From assembly GCA_902606585.1 (NCBI GenBank), contig CACLGX010000001.1, positions 1 to 64,000 on the forward strand: DNA of 64,000 nt, written 5' to 3'. The first letter of the stretch is position 1, and the number at the start of each line of letters is the position of its first letter. This document shows positions 8,383 through 16,593 of the stretch, in pieces. The stretch is from Paracoccaceae bacterium (GTDB lineage Bacteria > Pseudomonadota > Alphaproteobacteria > Rhodobacterales > Rhodobacteraceae). The notes beneath the pieces were generated by a model. That model did no database searches. It was not told where the DNA came from and saw only the letters and a program-made list of their open reading frames with translations. The position numbers and the translations under genes are program-made.

Positions 8383-9489
8383 ATGCTAAGAATTACTTCG
8401 ATAGAGACTTTTTGTAACGAATTTATTGGATTTGTGCGCATTACGGATGAGACAGGTCTTGAGGGCTGGGGTCAGGTCTCCACGTATCACTCAGATATTA
8501 CATGTCAGGTCTTGCATCGACAGGTAGCGCCATGGGTCTTGGGCGCTCAAATTTCTGACTTGGATGACTTACTCGATTTAGTTACCGAGCGCGAACATAA
8601 ATTTCCAGGGTCTTATTTGAGGAGGGCAATAGGTGGCTTTGACACAGCTATTTGGGATCTAAGGGGCAAACAAAGTCAAAAACCTGTTGTTGAACTTTTA
8701 GGTGGAGAGCCAGGTAAATTAAGAGCTTATGCCTCTTCAATGAAACGCGATATCACGCCAAAAGCAGAAGCAGAGCGCCTCGTGAGGCTTCAGGGTGAAT
8801 TTGGATATGATGCTTTTAAGGTGAGGGCTGGAGCTGAGGTTGGTCGCAACCAAGATGAGTGGCCAGGCAGAACTGAAGAAATTATTCCAACTATGCGTAA
8901 ATACCTTGGTCAAGATGCTTCTCTCCTAATCGATGCAAACAGCTGTTATTCACCAGATAGAGCAATTGAAGTTGGCCGGATACTTGAAGACAACGGGTTT
9001 TGTCATTTTGAAGAACCGTGCCCTTATTGGGAGCTTGAACAAACCAAAATTGTTACTGATGCCCTTAATATTGATGTTACGGGTGGGGAGCAGGATTGTG
9101 ATATCCCGACTTGGAAAAGAATGATCGACATGCGAGCTGTCGATATTGTTCAGCCAGATATTTTATATTTGGGTGGCATATCTCGAACAATGAGAGTTGT
9201 TGAGCTTGCAAAAGGTGCTGGACTTCCAGTAACACCGCATTGCGCAAACCTATCCCTAGTCACGCTTTTTACAATGCATTTATTAAAAGCAATACCAAAT
9301 ACTGGCAAATATTTAGAGTTTTCGATTGAGGGTGCTGACTACTATCCGTGGCAACAAGACTTATTCAAAAATAGTTTGTTTGATATAGAAGACGGCTGTG
9401 TTTCGGTAAAAAGTGACCCTGGATGGGGATTTGAAATTAATGATGAATGGCTTTCTAAGTCAAATTATCAGATCAGCAAATTTGAATAA
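8383..9489 (+). CDS. Mandelate racemase/muconate lactonizing (enolase superfamily) enzyme
   Basis: 368 residues with the N-terminal capping domain and a TIM-like barrel. Metal ligands are Asp184 (LLIDAN), Glu210/211 (FEEP) and Glu236 (GGEQD). The acid/base residues of the mandelate racemase subgroup are present: Lys146 in KVR and the His286-Asp259 pair (TPHC, VQPD). That subgroup abstracts a proton alpha to a carboxylate, typically dehydrating sugar acids or racemising alpha-hydroxy acids. Start ATG with taggggtg upstream, ten bases after the GMC gene; the two may act in sequence on a hydroxy-acid or sugar-derived substrate. Confidence 0.87.
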   Translation: MLRITSIETFCNEFIGFVRITDETGLEGWGQVSTYHSDITCQVLHRQVAPWVLGAQISDLDDLLDLVTEREHKFPGSYLRRAIGGFDTAIWDLRGKQSQKPVVELLGGEPGKLRAYASSMKRDITPKAEAERLVRLQGEFGYDAFKVRAGAEVGRNQDEWPGRTEEIIPTMRKYLGQDASLLIDANSCYSPDRAIEVGRILEDNGFCHFEEPCPYWELEQTKIVTDALNIDVTGGEQDCDIPTWKRMIDMRAVDIVQPDILYLGGISRTMRVVELAKGAGLPVTPHCANLSLVTLFTMHLLKAIPNTGKYLEFSIEGADYYPWQQDLFKNSLFDIEDGCVSVKSDPGWGFEINDEWLSKSNYQISKFE

Positions 9490-9498
9490 AATATAAAC

Positions 9499-9563
9499 TT
9501 TTGAAATTTCAAAAAAGATAGTTACAGTCTAATTCGGGTATTCATTAAATTGTATAAACAATT
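9499..9563. promoter_or_regulatory. Two palindromes in the gap before the FAD oxidoreductase/ABC operon
   Basis: The 102-base gap 9490-9591 holds a perfect 16-base palindrome TTTTGAAATTTCAAAA at 9499-9514 and an inverted repeat AATTGT-ATAA-ACAATT at 9548-9563. The second sits 28 bases before the ATG at 9592, where a repressor or activator site would be expected; the first could end the preceding transcript. A Shine-Dalgarno (aggga) is present near 9580. Confidence 0.4.
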
Positions 9564-9591
9564 AAAAAATTAAAACTTAGGGAACACAAAA

Positions 9592-10890
9592 ATGTGGGCT
9601 GCAGACTGGAAAGATACATCCTATTGGCTTGACGATATGCCTCAGGTCTCAGGCGTTTCTAGCGATCTTAAGCGGAAAGTAGATGTTTTAATTATAGGTT
9701 CTGGTTACACAGGCTTGAATGCTGCACTAGAAATAGCAAGAGGCGGTCGCGATGTGATGGTCATTGAAAGTGGCTACCCAGGATATGGTTGTAGTACTCG
9801 AAATGGGGGCCAAATAAGCACTCACGTTAAGCCATCTCTTGAAAAACTAACTCAAAAAGTTGGCGCGTCTAGAGCAAGCGCAATGAGACAAGAAGGCGTG
9901 AACGCATTAGACTGGATAGAGGAACTAGTTAATAAGGAAAAACTTGATTGTAATTTTCTAAGAGCTGGCCGATTTCATGCCGCTCATTCTAGAGATCAGT
10001 ATGATGACTTGGCGAGAGACGCTGAAAAGCTTACCAGGTTTGAAAACATCCCAACGGAAATTGTGCCTAAAGCTGAACAACGTAGAGAGCTAGGAACAGA
10101 TATGTATTATGGAGGCGTTGTTTTTCCTAGGCACGCTTCAGTACATCCAGCAAAATATCATCATGGGCTTTTATCTCGCGCAATAGAAGCCGGTGCTACT
10201 GTTGTTAGTTACTGTGAAGCAAAGGCTGTAAATAAGCTGGAGAAAGGCTTTGAAGTTCGAACTTCAAAAGGTGATGTGGTTTGTCAAGACCTTGTCGTTG
10301 CAACGAATGGTTATACTACTACTATAACCCCTTGGCTTCGCAGAAGAGTAATCCCTATAGGCAGCTATATTATTGCCACTGAGCCAATAGAAAAGGGCTT
10401 GATAGACAGATTATTTCCAACAAATAGAAACATAACAGATACTTGTAGGGTCGTTTATTATTACCGCCCCTCCCCTGATCGTGAGCGGATTTTATTTGGT
10501 GGCCGTGTTTCAGCAAAAGAGACTAATACGGCGTCAAGTGGCCCAAAACTACACAATGACCTAGTACGGATATTTCCAGAATTAAGTGATACTAAGGTTA
10601 CTCACTCGTGGTTTGGTACCGTGGCCTATACTTTTGACGAACTTGCACATACTGGATGTCATGATGGAATATATTACTCCATGGGTTATTGTGGCTCTGG
10701 TGTTTCGATGGCAAGTTACTTGGGGATGAGATTAGGGCAGAAAGTTTTAGGTTTATCTCAAGGTGAAACAGCCTTTGATGACCTGCCATTCCCAACTAAA
10801 CCTCTGTATACTGGCAACCCATGGTTTCTTCCCGCGGTTGTTTCTTGGTATCGCTGGCGTGATAAAAGGCAAATTGTTAACGCTAGGTAA
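9592..10890 (+). CDS. FAD-dependent amine oxidoreductase, DadA/PuuB-like
   Basis: 432 residues of the COG0665 (DadA/glycine oxidase) family. An N-terminal tail (WADWKDTSYW-like region, 2-12) precedes the FAD motif GSGYTG (36-41) with Glu59 for ribose binding, then GCSTRNGGQ (68-76), a segment seen in gamma-glutamylputrescine oxidase PuuB. Enzymes of this type oxidise secondary or primary amines to imines or aldehydes. It directly precedes a complete spermidine/putrescine-type ABC importer, so it most likely oxidises the imported amine. No gamma-glutamyl-amine ligase (PuuA) is visible in this window. Confidence 0.85.
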   Translation: MWAADWKDTSYWLDDMPQVSGVSSDLKRKVDVLIIGSGYTGLNAALEIARGGRDVMVIESGYPGYGCSTRNGGQISTHVKPSLEKLTQKVGASRASAMRQEGVNALDWIEELVNKEKLDCNFLRAGRFHAAHSRDQYDDLARDAEKLTRFENIPTEIVPKAEQRRELGTDMYYGGVVFPRHASVHPAKYHHGLLSRAIEAGATVVSYCEAKAVNKLEKGFEVRTSKGDVVCQDLVVATNGYTTTITPWLRRRVIPIGSYIIATEPIEKGLIDRLFPTNRNITDTCRVVYYYRPSPDRERILFGGRVSAKETNTASSGPKLHNDLVRIFPELSDTKVTHSWFGTVAYTFDELAHTGCHDGIYYSMGYCGSGVSMASYLGMRLGQKVLGLSQGETAFDDLPFPTKPLYTGNPWFLPAVVSWYRWRDKRQIVNAR

Positions 10891-10974
10891 AACCAACTTC
10901 TTAAAACTTTTGTTGCGTACACGGTGCGATTCAGTGCAATCTGCAGTACAGATAAATTTTTTGGGAGGAATATT

Positions 10975-12036
10975 ATGAAAATAAATATTTTGAAGTCAGC
11001 TATTGGTTGCTTAACAGCAACCGGCTTTTTGTTTTCTGCCACAGCCAGTTATGCGGAAGATACATTGAGAATTGTCTCTTGGGGTGGTGCTTATCAAAAA
11101 GGCCAATCACTAGGAATTTTTCAGCCTGCTGCTAAGGCGATGGGCATTACCGTAAAAGAAGATACTTACGGTGGTATTTCTGATGTGAAGCTTATGGTTA
11201 AATCTGGTGCTGATAAGTTTGATATTTTTTCAAGTGGAGCTGGTAGTTGTGCTTCAGGCGCTGCGGAAGGCGTGCTAGAAAAACTAGATTACTCAGTAAT
11301 TGATGTAAGCAATCACTTGCCAGGAATGTATAGTGATTACTGTGCGGGTGCTGATATTTTCTCAGTGGTCGCGGCGTACAACACCGATACCTATGGGGAA
11401 GGAAAAGGGCCAAAAACTTGGGCAGACTTCTATGATGTTGAAAAGTTCCCGGGTACTCGGGCTATGAGAAGTAAGGTTGATGCTCAGCTTGAAACGGCTT
11501 TGCTAGCAGATGGCGTTCCCATGGATCAAGTATATAAGGTACTCGACAGTGAAGAGGGAATAGAAAGAGCACTAAATAAGATTAGAACAATCAAACCTCA
11601 CATTGCCGTATGGTGGTCTTCTGGCGCTCAGCATGCTCAGTTAATGAAGGATGGTGAAGTTGATATGACCACTGGTTGGAATGGTCGTTTTGATGTTGCT
11701 AAAGAAGATGGTGCAAAAGTAGCATATGACTGGCAATCAGGCATTATGGATTGGGAAGGTTATGGGATTCCAAAAGGAGCCAAAAATAAAGACCTCGCCA
11801 TGAAGTATATTGCTGAAATGATGAAGCCAAAGTACATGGCGGAATTTGCTAAATACATCACATACGGCCCAACAAATAAAAAAGTTTATGAGCTTGGTCT
11901 CATGACAGATGAAAGAGCCCGTATGATGCCTAGTCATCCTGACAATGCAAAGCATCAGCTGACTTTAAGCACTGAATGGTATTCTAAGTGGCGAACAATA
12001 GCTGCTGAAATGTACACAGAAATGATGACTGAGTAA
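10975..12036 (+). CDS. Periplasmic substrate-binding protein of a polyamine-type ABC importer
   Basis: 353 residues from ATG at 10975, chosen because a strong Shine-Dalgarno (gggagga) sits just before it and the product then starts with a clean signal peptide (Lys-rich start, hydrophobic core, ATASYA before the EDTLRIV mature start near residue 29). An upstream in-frame start at 10924 would spoil this. The mature part resembles PotD/PotF-type extracellular solute-binding proteins (LRIVSWGG start, WWSSGAQ, TTGWNGR regions). It captures the ligand in the periplasm for the ATPase and permeases that follow. A stable hairpin separates it from the ATPase gene. Confidence 0.87.
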   Translation: MKINILKSAIGCLTATGFLFSATASYAEDTLRIVSWGGAYQKGQSLGIFQPAAKAMGITVKEDTYGGISDVKLMVKSGADKFDIFSSGAGSCASGAAEGVLEKLDYSVIDVSNHLPGMYSDYCAGADIFSVVAAYNTDTYGEGKGPKTWADFYDVEKFPGTRAMRSKVDAQLETALLADGVPMDQVYKVLDSEEGIERALNKIRTIKPHIAVWWSSGAQHAQLMKDGEVDMTTGWNGRFDVAKEDGAKVAYDWQSGIMDWEGYGIPKGAKNKDLAMKYIAEMMKPKYMAEFAKYITYGPTNKKVYELGLMTDERARMMPSHPDNAKHQLTLSTEWYSKWRTIAAEMYTEMMTE

Positions 12037-12060
12037 TTTTTCGTCGAAATTAAATCTAGG

Positions 12061-12086
12061 CGCTCGAAGGGTTTTCCCTTCGGGCG
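12061..12086 (+). terminator. Intra-operon hairpin after the substrate-binding-protein gene
   Basis: Arms 12061-12071 and 12076-12086 (CGCTCGAAGGG/CCCTTCGGGCG, one G-T pair) form an 11-base-pair stem with a TTTT loop. Only a weak T run follows, so it is probably a leaky terminator or 3'-end stabiliser that lets the binding protein be made in excess over the membrane components. Confidence 0.75.
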
Positions 12087-12110
12087 ACTTTATATAGCGA
12101 TTATAAATTA

Positions 12111-13187
12111 ATGAATGAAACTTCTCTAAATATATCTATTCGTGAGGTCACGAAAAAATATGACCAATTTTATGCACTGAAAGATGTCAGCCTTGAGATA
12201 AAATCAGGCGAATTCATGACACTTTTAGGGCCGTCAGGTTCGGGTAAGACGACACTTTTGATGGTTTTGGCGGGTTTTACAAACCCAGATTATGGAAGCG
12301 TTAAATTTGGTGATGAAGAGGTCATTTTAAAACCACCACATCTTCGTGGTATTGGCATGGTTTTTCAAAACTATGCTCTGTTTCCACATATGACTGTAGA
12401 ACAAAATGTTGGTTACCCTCAAAAATTACGCGGTGTGAGTACAGCAGAAACAAAACGAAGTGTTGAGGAAGCACTAAGCACCGTAAAACTCGAGGGTCTC
12501 GGGCATAGAGGGATAAATGAACTTTCAGGAGGTCAACGGCAGCGCGTCGCGCTGGCCCGTGCTATCGTATTTAAGCCCAAAATCTTGTTGATGGATGAGC
12601 CACTTTCAGCTCTTGATAAAAAACTTCGTGAAGAAATGCAGATAGAATTAAGGCAACTGCACGATACCCTTAACATGACGACAGTTTATGTGACACATGA
12701 TCAGAAAGAAGCTCTGACGATGTCGGATAGGATCACAGTAATAAATGATGGCGAGCTTATGCAGCTTGGGACGCCAAATGAGATATATGAACACCCTAAC
12801 AATCACTTCATTGCTGATTTTATAGGAGAATCTAGCCTTCTTCCTGTTGCCGTTCGGAATGGAAAAGCGAGCTTGAATGGCGAAGAGATTACTCTTGCCG
12901 AGAAAACTAAAAAAAGCGGTGATTTTCTTTTAGTTGTAAGACCAGAAAAAGCATTTTTAGCCGATAAGAAAGTCAAAGGTTCAAACTATTTCGTAGGCAA
13001 TTTAATCGACTCCATTTTTCAAGGCGAAAGCCAGCTCTTAGTTGTGGAACTCAACTCTGGTGATGATGATGGGCGCGAAGTTCGTGTTCGTGTGCCAAAC
13101 GAGAGTGTGACACAGAAAGCTCTCCCATTGGTTGGTGAAAATGTAACCATCGGCCTTAAGGTGGCCGATAGCTATGTGGTAAGCTAA
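12111..13187 (+). CDS. ABC importer ATPase, PotA-type
   Basis: 358 residues. Walker A GPSGSGKT (40-47), Q-loop Gln86, signature LSGGQ (138-142), Walker B ILLMDEP (158-164) and a C-terminal TOBE domain after about residue 240, the layout of PotA/CysA-like importer ATPases. It powers import with the two permeases that follow. It starts 24 bases after the hairpin that trails the binding-protein gene and ends two bases before the first permease, so all three membrane-complex genes are tightly linked. Confidence 0.92.
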   Translation: MNETSLNISIREVTKKYDQFYALKDVSLEIKSGEFMTLLGPSGSGKTTLLMVLAGFTNPDYGSVKFGDEEVILKPPHLRGIGMVFQNYALFPHMTVEQNVGYPQKLRGVSTAETKRSVEEALSTVKLEGLGHRGINELSGGQRQRVALARAIVFKPKILLMDEPLSALDKKLREEMQIELRQLHDTLNMTTVYVTHDQKEALTMSDRITVINDGELMQLGTPNEIYEHPNNHFIADFIGESSLLPVAVRNGKASLNGEEITLAEKTKKSGDFLLVVRPEKAFLADKKVKGSNYFVGNLIDSIFQGESQLLVVELNSGDDDGREVRVRVPNESVTQKALPLVGENVTIGLKVADSYVVS

Positions 13188-13189
13188 AA

Positions 13190-14077
13190 ATGACGATAGC
13201 CGAAATGGAAAAACCAAATGAAAGAGGTTTGCAGCAGGTTGCAGCAAACGAGAGGTTAACATTTTTTGGCTTAACGTTGCCATATCTATTAATGGTAACA
13301 GCTTTGATTGTAATCCCAGTTGGTTGGTTGTTTTATCTCTCATTTATTGGTCGAGATGGTAGTCTTTCGTTTGAAAACTATGAACGTATGATGAAAAGTA
13401 AGGCGTACATCCGTATTTTTTTAACCACTTTTAAAATTAGTATACTTACAACAATAATCTGTGCCGCAATTGGGTATCCTCTTGCATATTTTATGTCACA
13501 GCTTTCGCGAAAATGGGCCAACATATGTATGATTGGCGTGCTAATTCCATTCTGGACAAGTCTTTTGGTGCGTACTTATGCCTGGCTGGTACTACTTCAG
13601 AAAAAAGGCCTCCTAAATAACATGGCTATTGAAATGGGGTTGATTTCAGAACCTATCAAAATTGTTCATAATACAACCGGGACGCTTATTGGGATGGTGC
13701 ACATTATGCTACCGTTCTTAATTTTGCCTTTGTATGCAAATATGCGTGCCATAGATAAAGATACTTTGAAGGCCGCTTCAAGCTTGGGTGCAACACCAAC
13801 CAGAGCATTTTGGACAGTATTTTTTCCCCTTTCTCTGCCAGGTTTACTTGCAGGGCTTTTGATCGTTTTTGTGCTCTGCCTTGGATTTTATGTAACGCCC
13901 GCAATACTCGGTGGTGGACGGGTCATAATGGCCGCTATGAAAATATCGAGCAATATTGAGCTTTATTTTAGTTGGGGAGCTGCAAGTGCCCTTGGCGTTG
14001 TATTGCTTGTTGTAACAGGGATCATTCTCTTTATTGCATCAAAGTTGGTTTCAATGGATCAGCTTGGAAATAGGTAA
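13190..14077 (+). CDS. ABC importer permease, PotB-type
   Basis: 295 residues with six predicted membrane helices, the first near residues 24-45. The EAA loop that contacts the ATPase is recognisable as LKAASSLGATPTRAF (about 190-204). PotB/PotH-type permeases pair with a PotC/PotI-type partner to form the channel for polyamine-like solutes. It begins two bases after the ATPase stop and is followed after five bases by the second permease. Confidence 0.9.
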   Translation: MTIAEMEKPNERGLQQVAANERLTFFGLTLPYLLMVTALIVIPVGWLFYLSFIGRDGSLSFENYERMMKSKAYIRIFLTTFKISILTTIICAAIGYPLAYFMSQLSRKWANICMIGVLIPFWTSLLVRTYAWLVLLQKKGLLNNMAIEMGLISEPIKIVHNTTGTLIGMVHIMLPFLILPLYANMRAIDKDTLKAASSLGATPTRAFWTVFFPLSLPGLLAGLLIVFVLCLGFYVTPAILGGGRVIMAAMKISSNIELYFSWGAASALGVVLLVVTGIILFIASKLVSMDQLGNR

Positions 14078-14082
14078 AGATT

Positions 14083-14928
14083 ATGAGCTTTCTAAATAAA
14101 AATGTTTCAGAAACACAAATTCGACTTAAAGACAGGCTATGGCTTTATATTTTTTCTTATTTGATATTATTTTTGTTGATAGTGCCGTCATTGGTTGTGA
14201 TCCCAATGTCATTTTCGGCGAGCCAATATCTTGAATTTCCACCTAAAGAATGGTCGCTCAGGTGGTATGAGAATTACTTTTTTGCTTGGAAAGTTGAAAA
14301 TGGTTTTAACGATTGGATGCAAGCCACTTGGACTTCATTAAAGGTTGCAATACTGACAATATTTGTAGCAACGCCCATTGGGACAATGGCAGCTTATGGT
14401 TTGGTTAATAGTAATTCTAGACTCGGAAAGATTCTGTTTCCAATATTTATTTCGCCGATGATGGTACCAATTATACTTGTAGCGATTGGTCTTTTTTACT
14501 TTTTTGTTCAATTTAAACTGGTTGGAAGTATTTTTGGTCTGGTCTTGGGTCATTCCTTGGTGGCAATGCCTCTGGTACTAATTATTGTATTCAGTGCTCT
14601 GAAAAATTACGATATGAACCAGGAAAAGGTTGCACGGTCATTGGGCGCAACGCGTTTTCGAGCCTTTAGGGAAATAACCTTACCTCAAATTAAGTTTTCT
14701 ATTATTTCTGCTTCTCTGATTGCATTTTTGACGTCTTTCGATGAGATAATTATCTCGCTTTTTGTTGCTGGTGGGGATAACTCTACGATTACACGTAGCA
14801 TGTTTCTAGCTCTTCGAGATCAAATAGACCCAACGATCGCTGCTATATCAACAATATTAATAGTCATTTCATCTGGTCTGCTTATCATTATTCAACTGAT
14901 TGGTAATAAAGAAAACAAAAAAGATTAA
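14083..14928 (+). CDS. ABC importer permease, PotC-type
   Basis: 281 residues with six predicted helices (first near residues 20-45) and the EAA-like loop VARSLGATRFRAF (about 185-197). It is the second half of the translocation channel and the last gene of the operon. The convergent glutamine amidotransferase gene ends 37 bases away; the intervening AT-rich sequence shows no convincing terminator stem. Confidence 0.9.
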   Translation: MSFLNKNVSETQIRLKDRLWLYIFSYLILFLLIVPSLVVIPMSFSASQYLEFPPKEWSLRWYENYFFAWKVENGFNDWMQATWTSLKVAILTIFVATPIGTMAAYGLVNSNSRLGKILFPIFISPMMVPIILVAIGLFYFFVQFKLVGSIFGLVLGHSLVAMPLVLIIVFSALKNYDMNQEKVARSLGATRFRAFREITLPQIKFSIISASLIAFLTSFDEIIISLFVAGGDNSTITRSMFLALRDQIDPTIAAISTILIVISSGLLIIIQLIGNKENKKD

Positions 14929-14965
14929 AACATCATTATCTCAGACTGGTTTTATTAAAAAAGTT

Positions 14966-15670
14966 TTATTTGGCTGGGTTAGCAAAAAGCTTTGACATGA
15001 AATTATAAAACCAAGCAGCCTGCGAGGCATCGTGTTTCATCATCAGGCTGGTTTGCTTTTGGAGACTCTGAACACCAAGGCAACTTACTGACGGTGAATT
15101 AGATTGCCATCGTCTAAAACCTTCGATCGTGCATTCGGGATGATATTGAAGACCGAAAACATTTTTTCCGTACTGAAATGCTTGATTTTCAAATCCCTTA
15201 CTGCGCGCTAAATGAACGACGCCTTTTGGGATTTCAAAAGTGTGAAAATGCGCTTGTGTGAAGAACTTTGGTTCTGATAAGAAATCTAATCCCTCACTTG
15301 TGGGAGTAACTTCATAATATCCAAACTCATGACGATTGTCTTCGGTTGGGCCAACCTTTGCTCCCAATAATTGAGCTATCTGCTGTGCGCCTTGGCACAG
15401 CCCTAAGATGGGTAAATTTGCTTCCATGCAAGAGCTTATCCAGTTGGCTTCCTCTCTTAGAAAAGGATATTTATCATTTTCAAAAACGCTAAACTGACCA
15501 CCATAAATAACTGTCCCAAAAGTTCTTTCTGTTGGTTCGCCAAGAAGGTCACCTTGAAATGGAAATTTTTCAACAGGGATAAGGCCATTTAGCCGTGCAA
15601 AAGTAAACACACGATCATCCGCGGGTTCTTTGCTGTGCCGCACTAGGATTAGCTCATTTTTTTTACTCAT
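14966..15670 (-). CDS. Class I glutamine amidotransferase-like hydrolase
   Basis: 234 residues of the GATase1 fold. The nucleophile elbow is LGLCQGA with Cys92, and the His/Glu pair is in QYHPE (His177, Glu179), so the triad is intact. Stand-alone members hydrolyse gamma-glutamyl amides or supply ammonia; in polyamine breakdown PuuD hydrolyses gamma-glutamyl-GABA, although this protein reads more like the GMP-synthase-type GATases than peptidase C26. It is convergent with the polyamine-type ABC operon and 33 bases downstream of the HD protein, with which it is probably co-transcribed. Substrate is inferred only from context. Confidence 0.8.
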   Translation of the reverse strand: MSKKNELILVRHSKEPADDRVFTFARLNGLIPVEKFPFQGDLLGEPTERTFGTVIYGGQFSVFENDKYPFLREEANWISSCMEANLPILGLCQGAQQIAQLLGAKVGPTEDNRHEFGYYEVTPTSEGLDFLSEPKFFTQAHFHTFEIPKGVVHLARSKGFENQAFQYGKNVFGLQYHPECTIEGFRRWQSNSPSVSCLGVQSLQKQTSLMMKHDASQAAWFYNFMSKLFANPAK

Positions 15671-15703
15671 CTAAAGCATCTCTTTTGTTATTCAAACTTA
15701 TGC

Positions 15704-16309
15704 TTAAGGATTGACAGTTAATGATGAAACAAACCCTTCTTGAATGATTTCGGGGTCATAAGCTTTTCGACTAAAAACCTCTTTAACCATTGGTTCAAAT
15801 GTGTCTATTGGTTCTATAGGATAATCTGGATCAAAGCTAGATTGATCCCATCGTTCGCAAAACTCAGCGCAGTTATTAAAAACAGGATGATGCCTGAATT
15901 GCTCTCGGGCGTTTTGATCCCAACCGTAATGATGGCCATAATAAAGCATTTGGAAGATGCCATGATGCTCGACAGTCCATGCAACATCCCACCTGACAAA
16001 TGGTCTTATAACTTCAGCAGACATCTTATCGTGATTTTGTGGCGCTAAGCCATCCCCAATATCATGTAGCAGTGCGCCTACAACCCAATCTAAATCTGCG
16101 CCATCGCGGAGAGCGCGGGTTCCGGATTGTAGGCCATGCTCGAGGCGTGTGATTTTGTATCCTTCAAGTGTGGCTTCACTTGCTCTTTTTAATTCTTCCA
16201 GTACTCGGTCAGCAGTCAATGAAAGATAAGGTTTTTCTAACCGAGCAAGTAACTCATATTCTTCTCGAGTTCCGTCTTTCATTGCAGTAAAACCTACGTG
16301 TTCATCCAT
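15704..16309 (-). CDS. HD-domain metalloprotein, possible diiron oxygenase of the PhnZ-like type
   Basis: 201 residues. Putative metal ligands: His58 (LEHGLQ), His82-Asp83 (LLHDIGDG), His115/116 (EHHG) and a distal Asp155 (RWDQ). The LEHxLQ plus LLHDxG spacing resembles mixed-valent diiron oxygenases such as PhnZ and myo-inositol oxygenase-type HD proteins rather than nucleotide phosphohydrolases. The Tyr and Glu that PhnZ uses before the LEH motif are not at the same spacing, so the substrate probably differs from 2-aminoethylphosphonate derivatives. It heads a two-gene minus-strand unit with the amidotransferase. No phosphonate genes are in the window. Confidence 0.75.
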   Translation of the reverse strand: MDEHVGFTAMKDGTREEYELLARLEKPYLSLTADRVLEELKRASEATLEGYKITRLEHGLQSGTRALRDGADLDWVVGALLHDIGDGLAPQNHDKMSAEVIRPFVRWDVAWTVEHHGIFQMLYYGHHYGWDQNAREQFRHHPVFNNCAEFCERWDQSSFDPDYPIEPIDTFEPMVKEVFSRKAYDPEIIQEGFVSSLTVNP

Positions 16310-16593
16310 AGCTGTTCCCTGTTTTAAAGTTATCTGACAACTTAATTATAAAAACCATTCTGTATTACATAAAATATGCAAAAGTTTATCCAATATGGCT
16401 TTTCTAAAAACGGCAATACTTATTTGAATTCATAAAAACTTTACAAACCCATTTTTTAACAGTGCTGCGCGCTCGGAAAAGCCTCTATCCAGTAATATTG
16501 ATTCTCAAGTACCTTGCGGGGCTTTCCCACCTGCAATTTATCTATTAAGAAATTTTAAGTCACTTTGATGGCTAGATTTTTTGGTAGGATTTT
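16310..16593. other. Non-coding gap between HD protein and MFS transporter
   Basis: This 284-base divergent gap is AT-rich and shows no supportable gene or RNA. It holds the 8-base palindrome TGAATTCA near 16431 and an imperfect G/C-rich hairpin around 16514-16536 (TTGCGGG...CCC...GCAA), neither strong enough to name. It must contain the promoters of both flanking genes. Confidence 0.5.

Noticed and set aside
15704-16309. Naming the HD protein phnZ
   Set aside because: Key residues before the LEH motif are not at PhnZ spacing, and no phosphonate uptake or PhnY gene is in the window.
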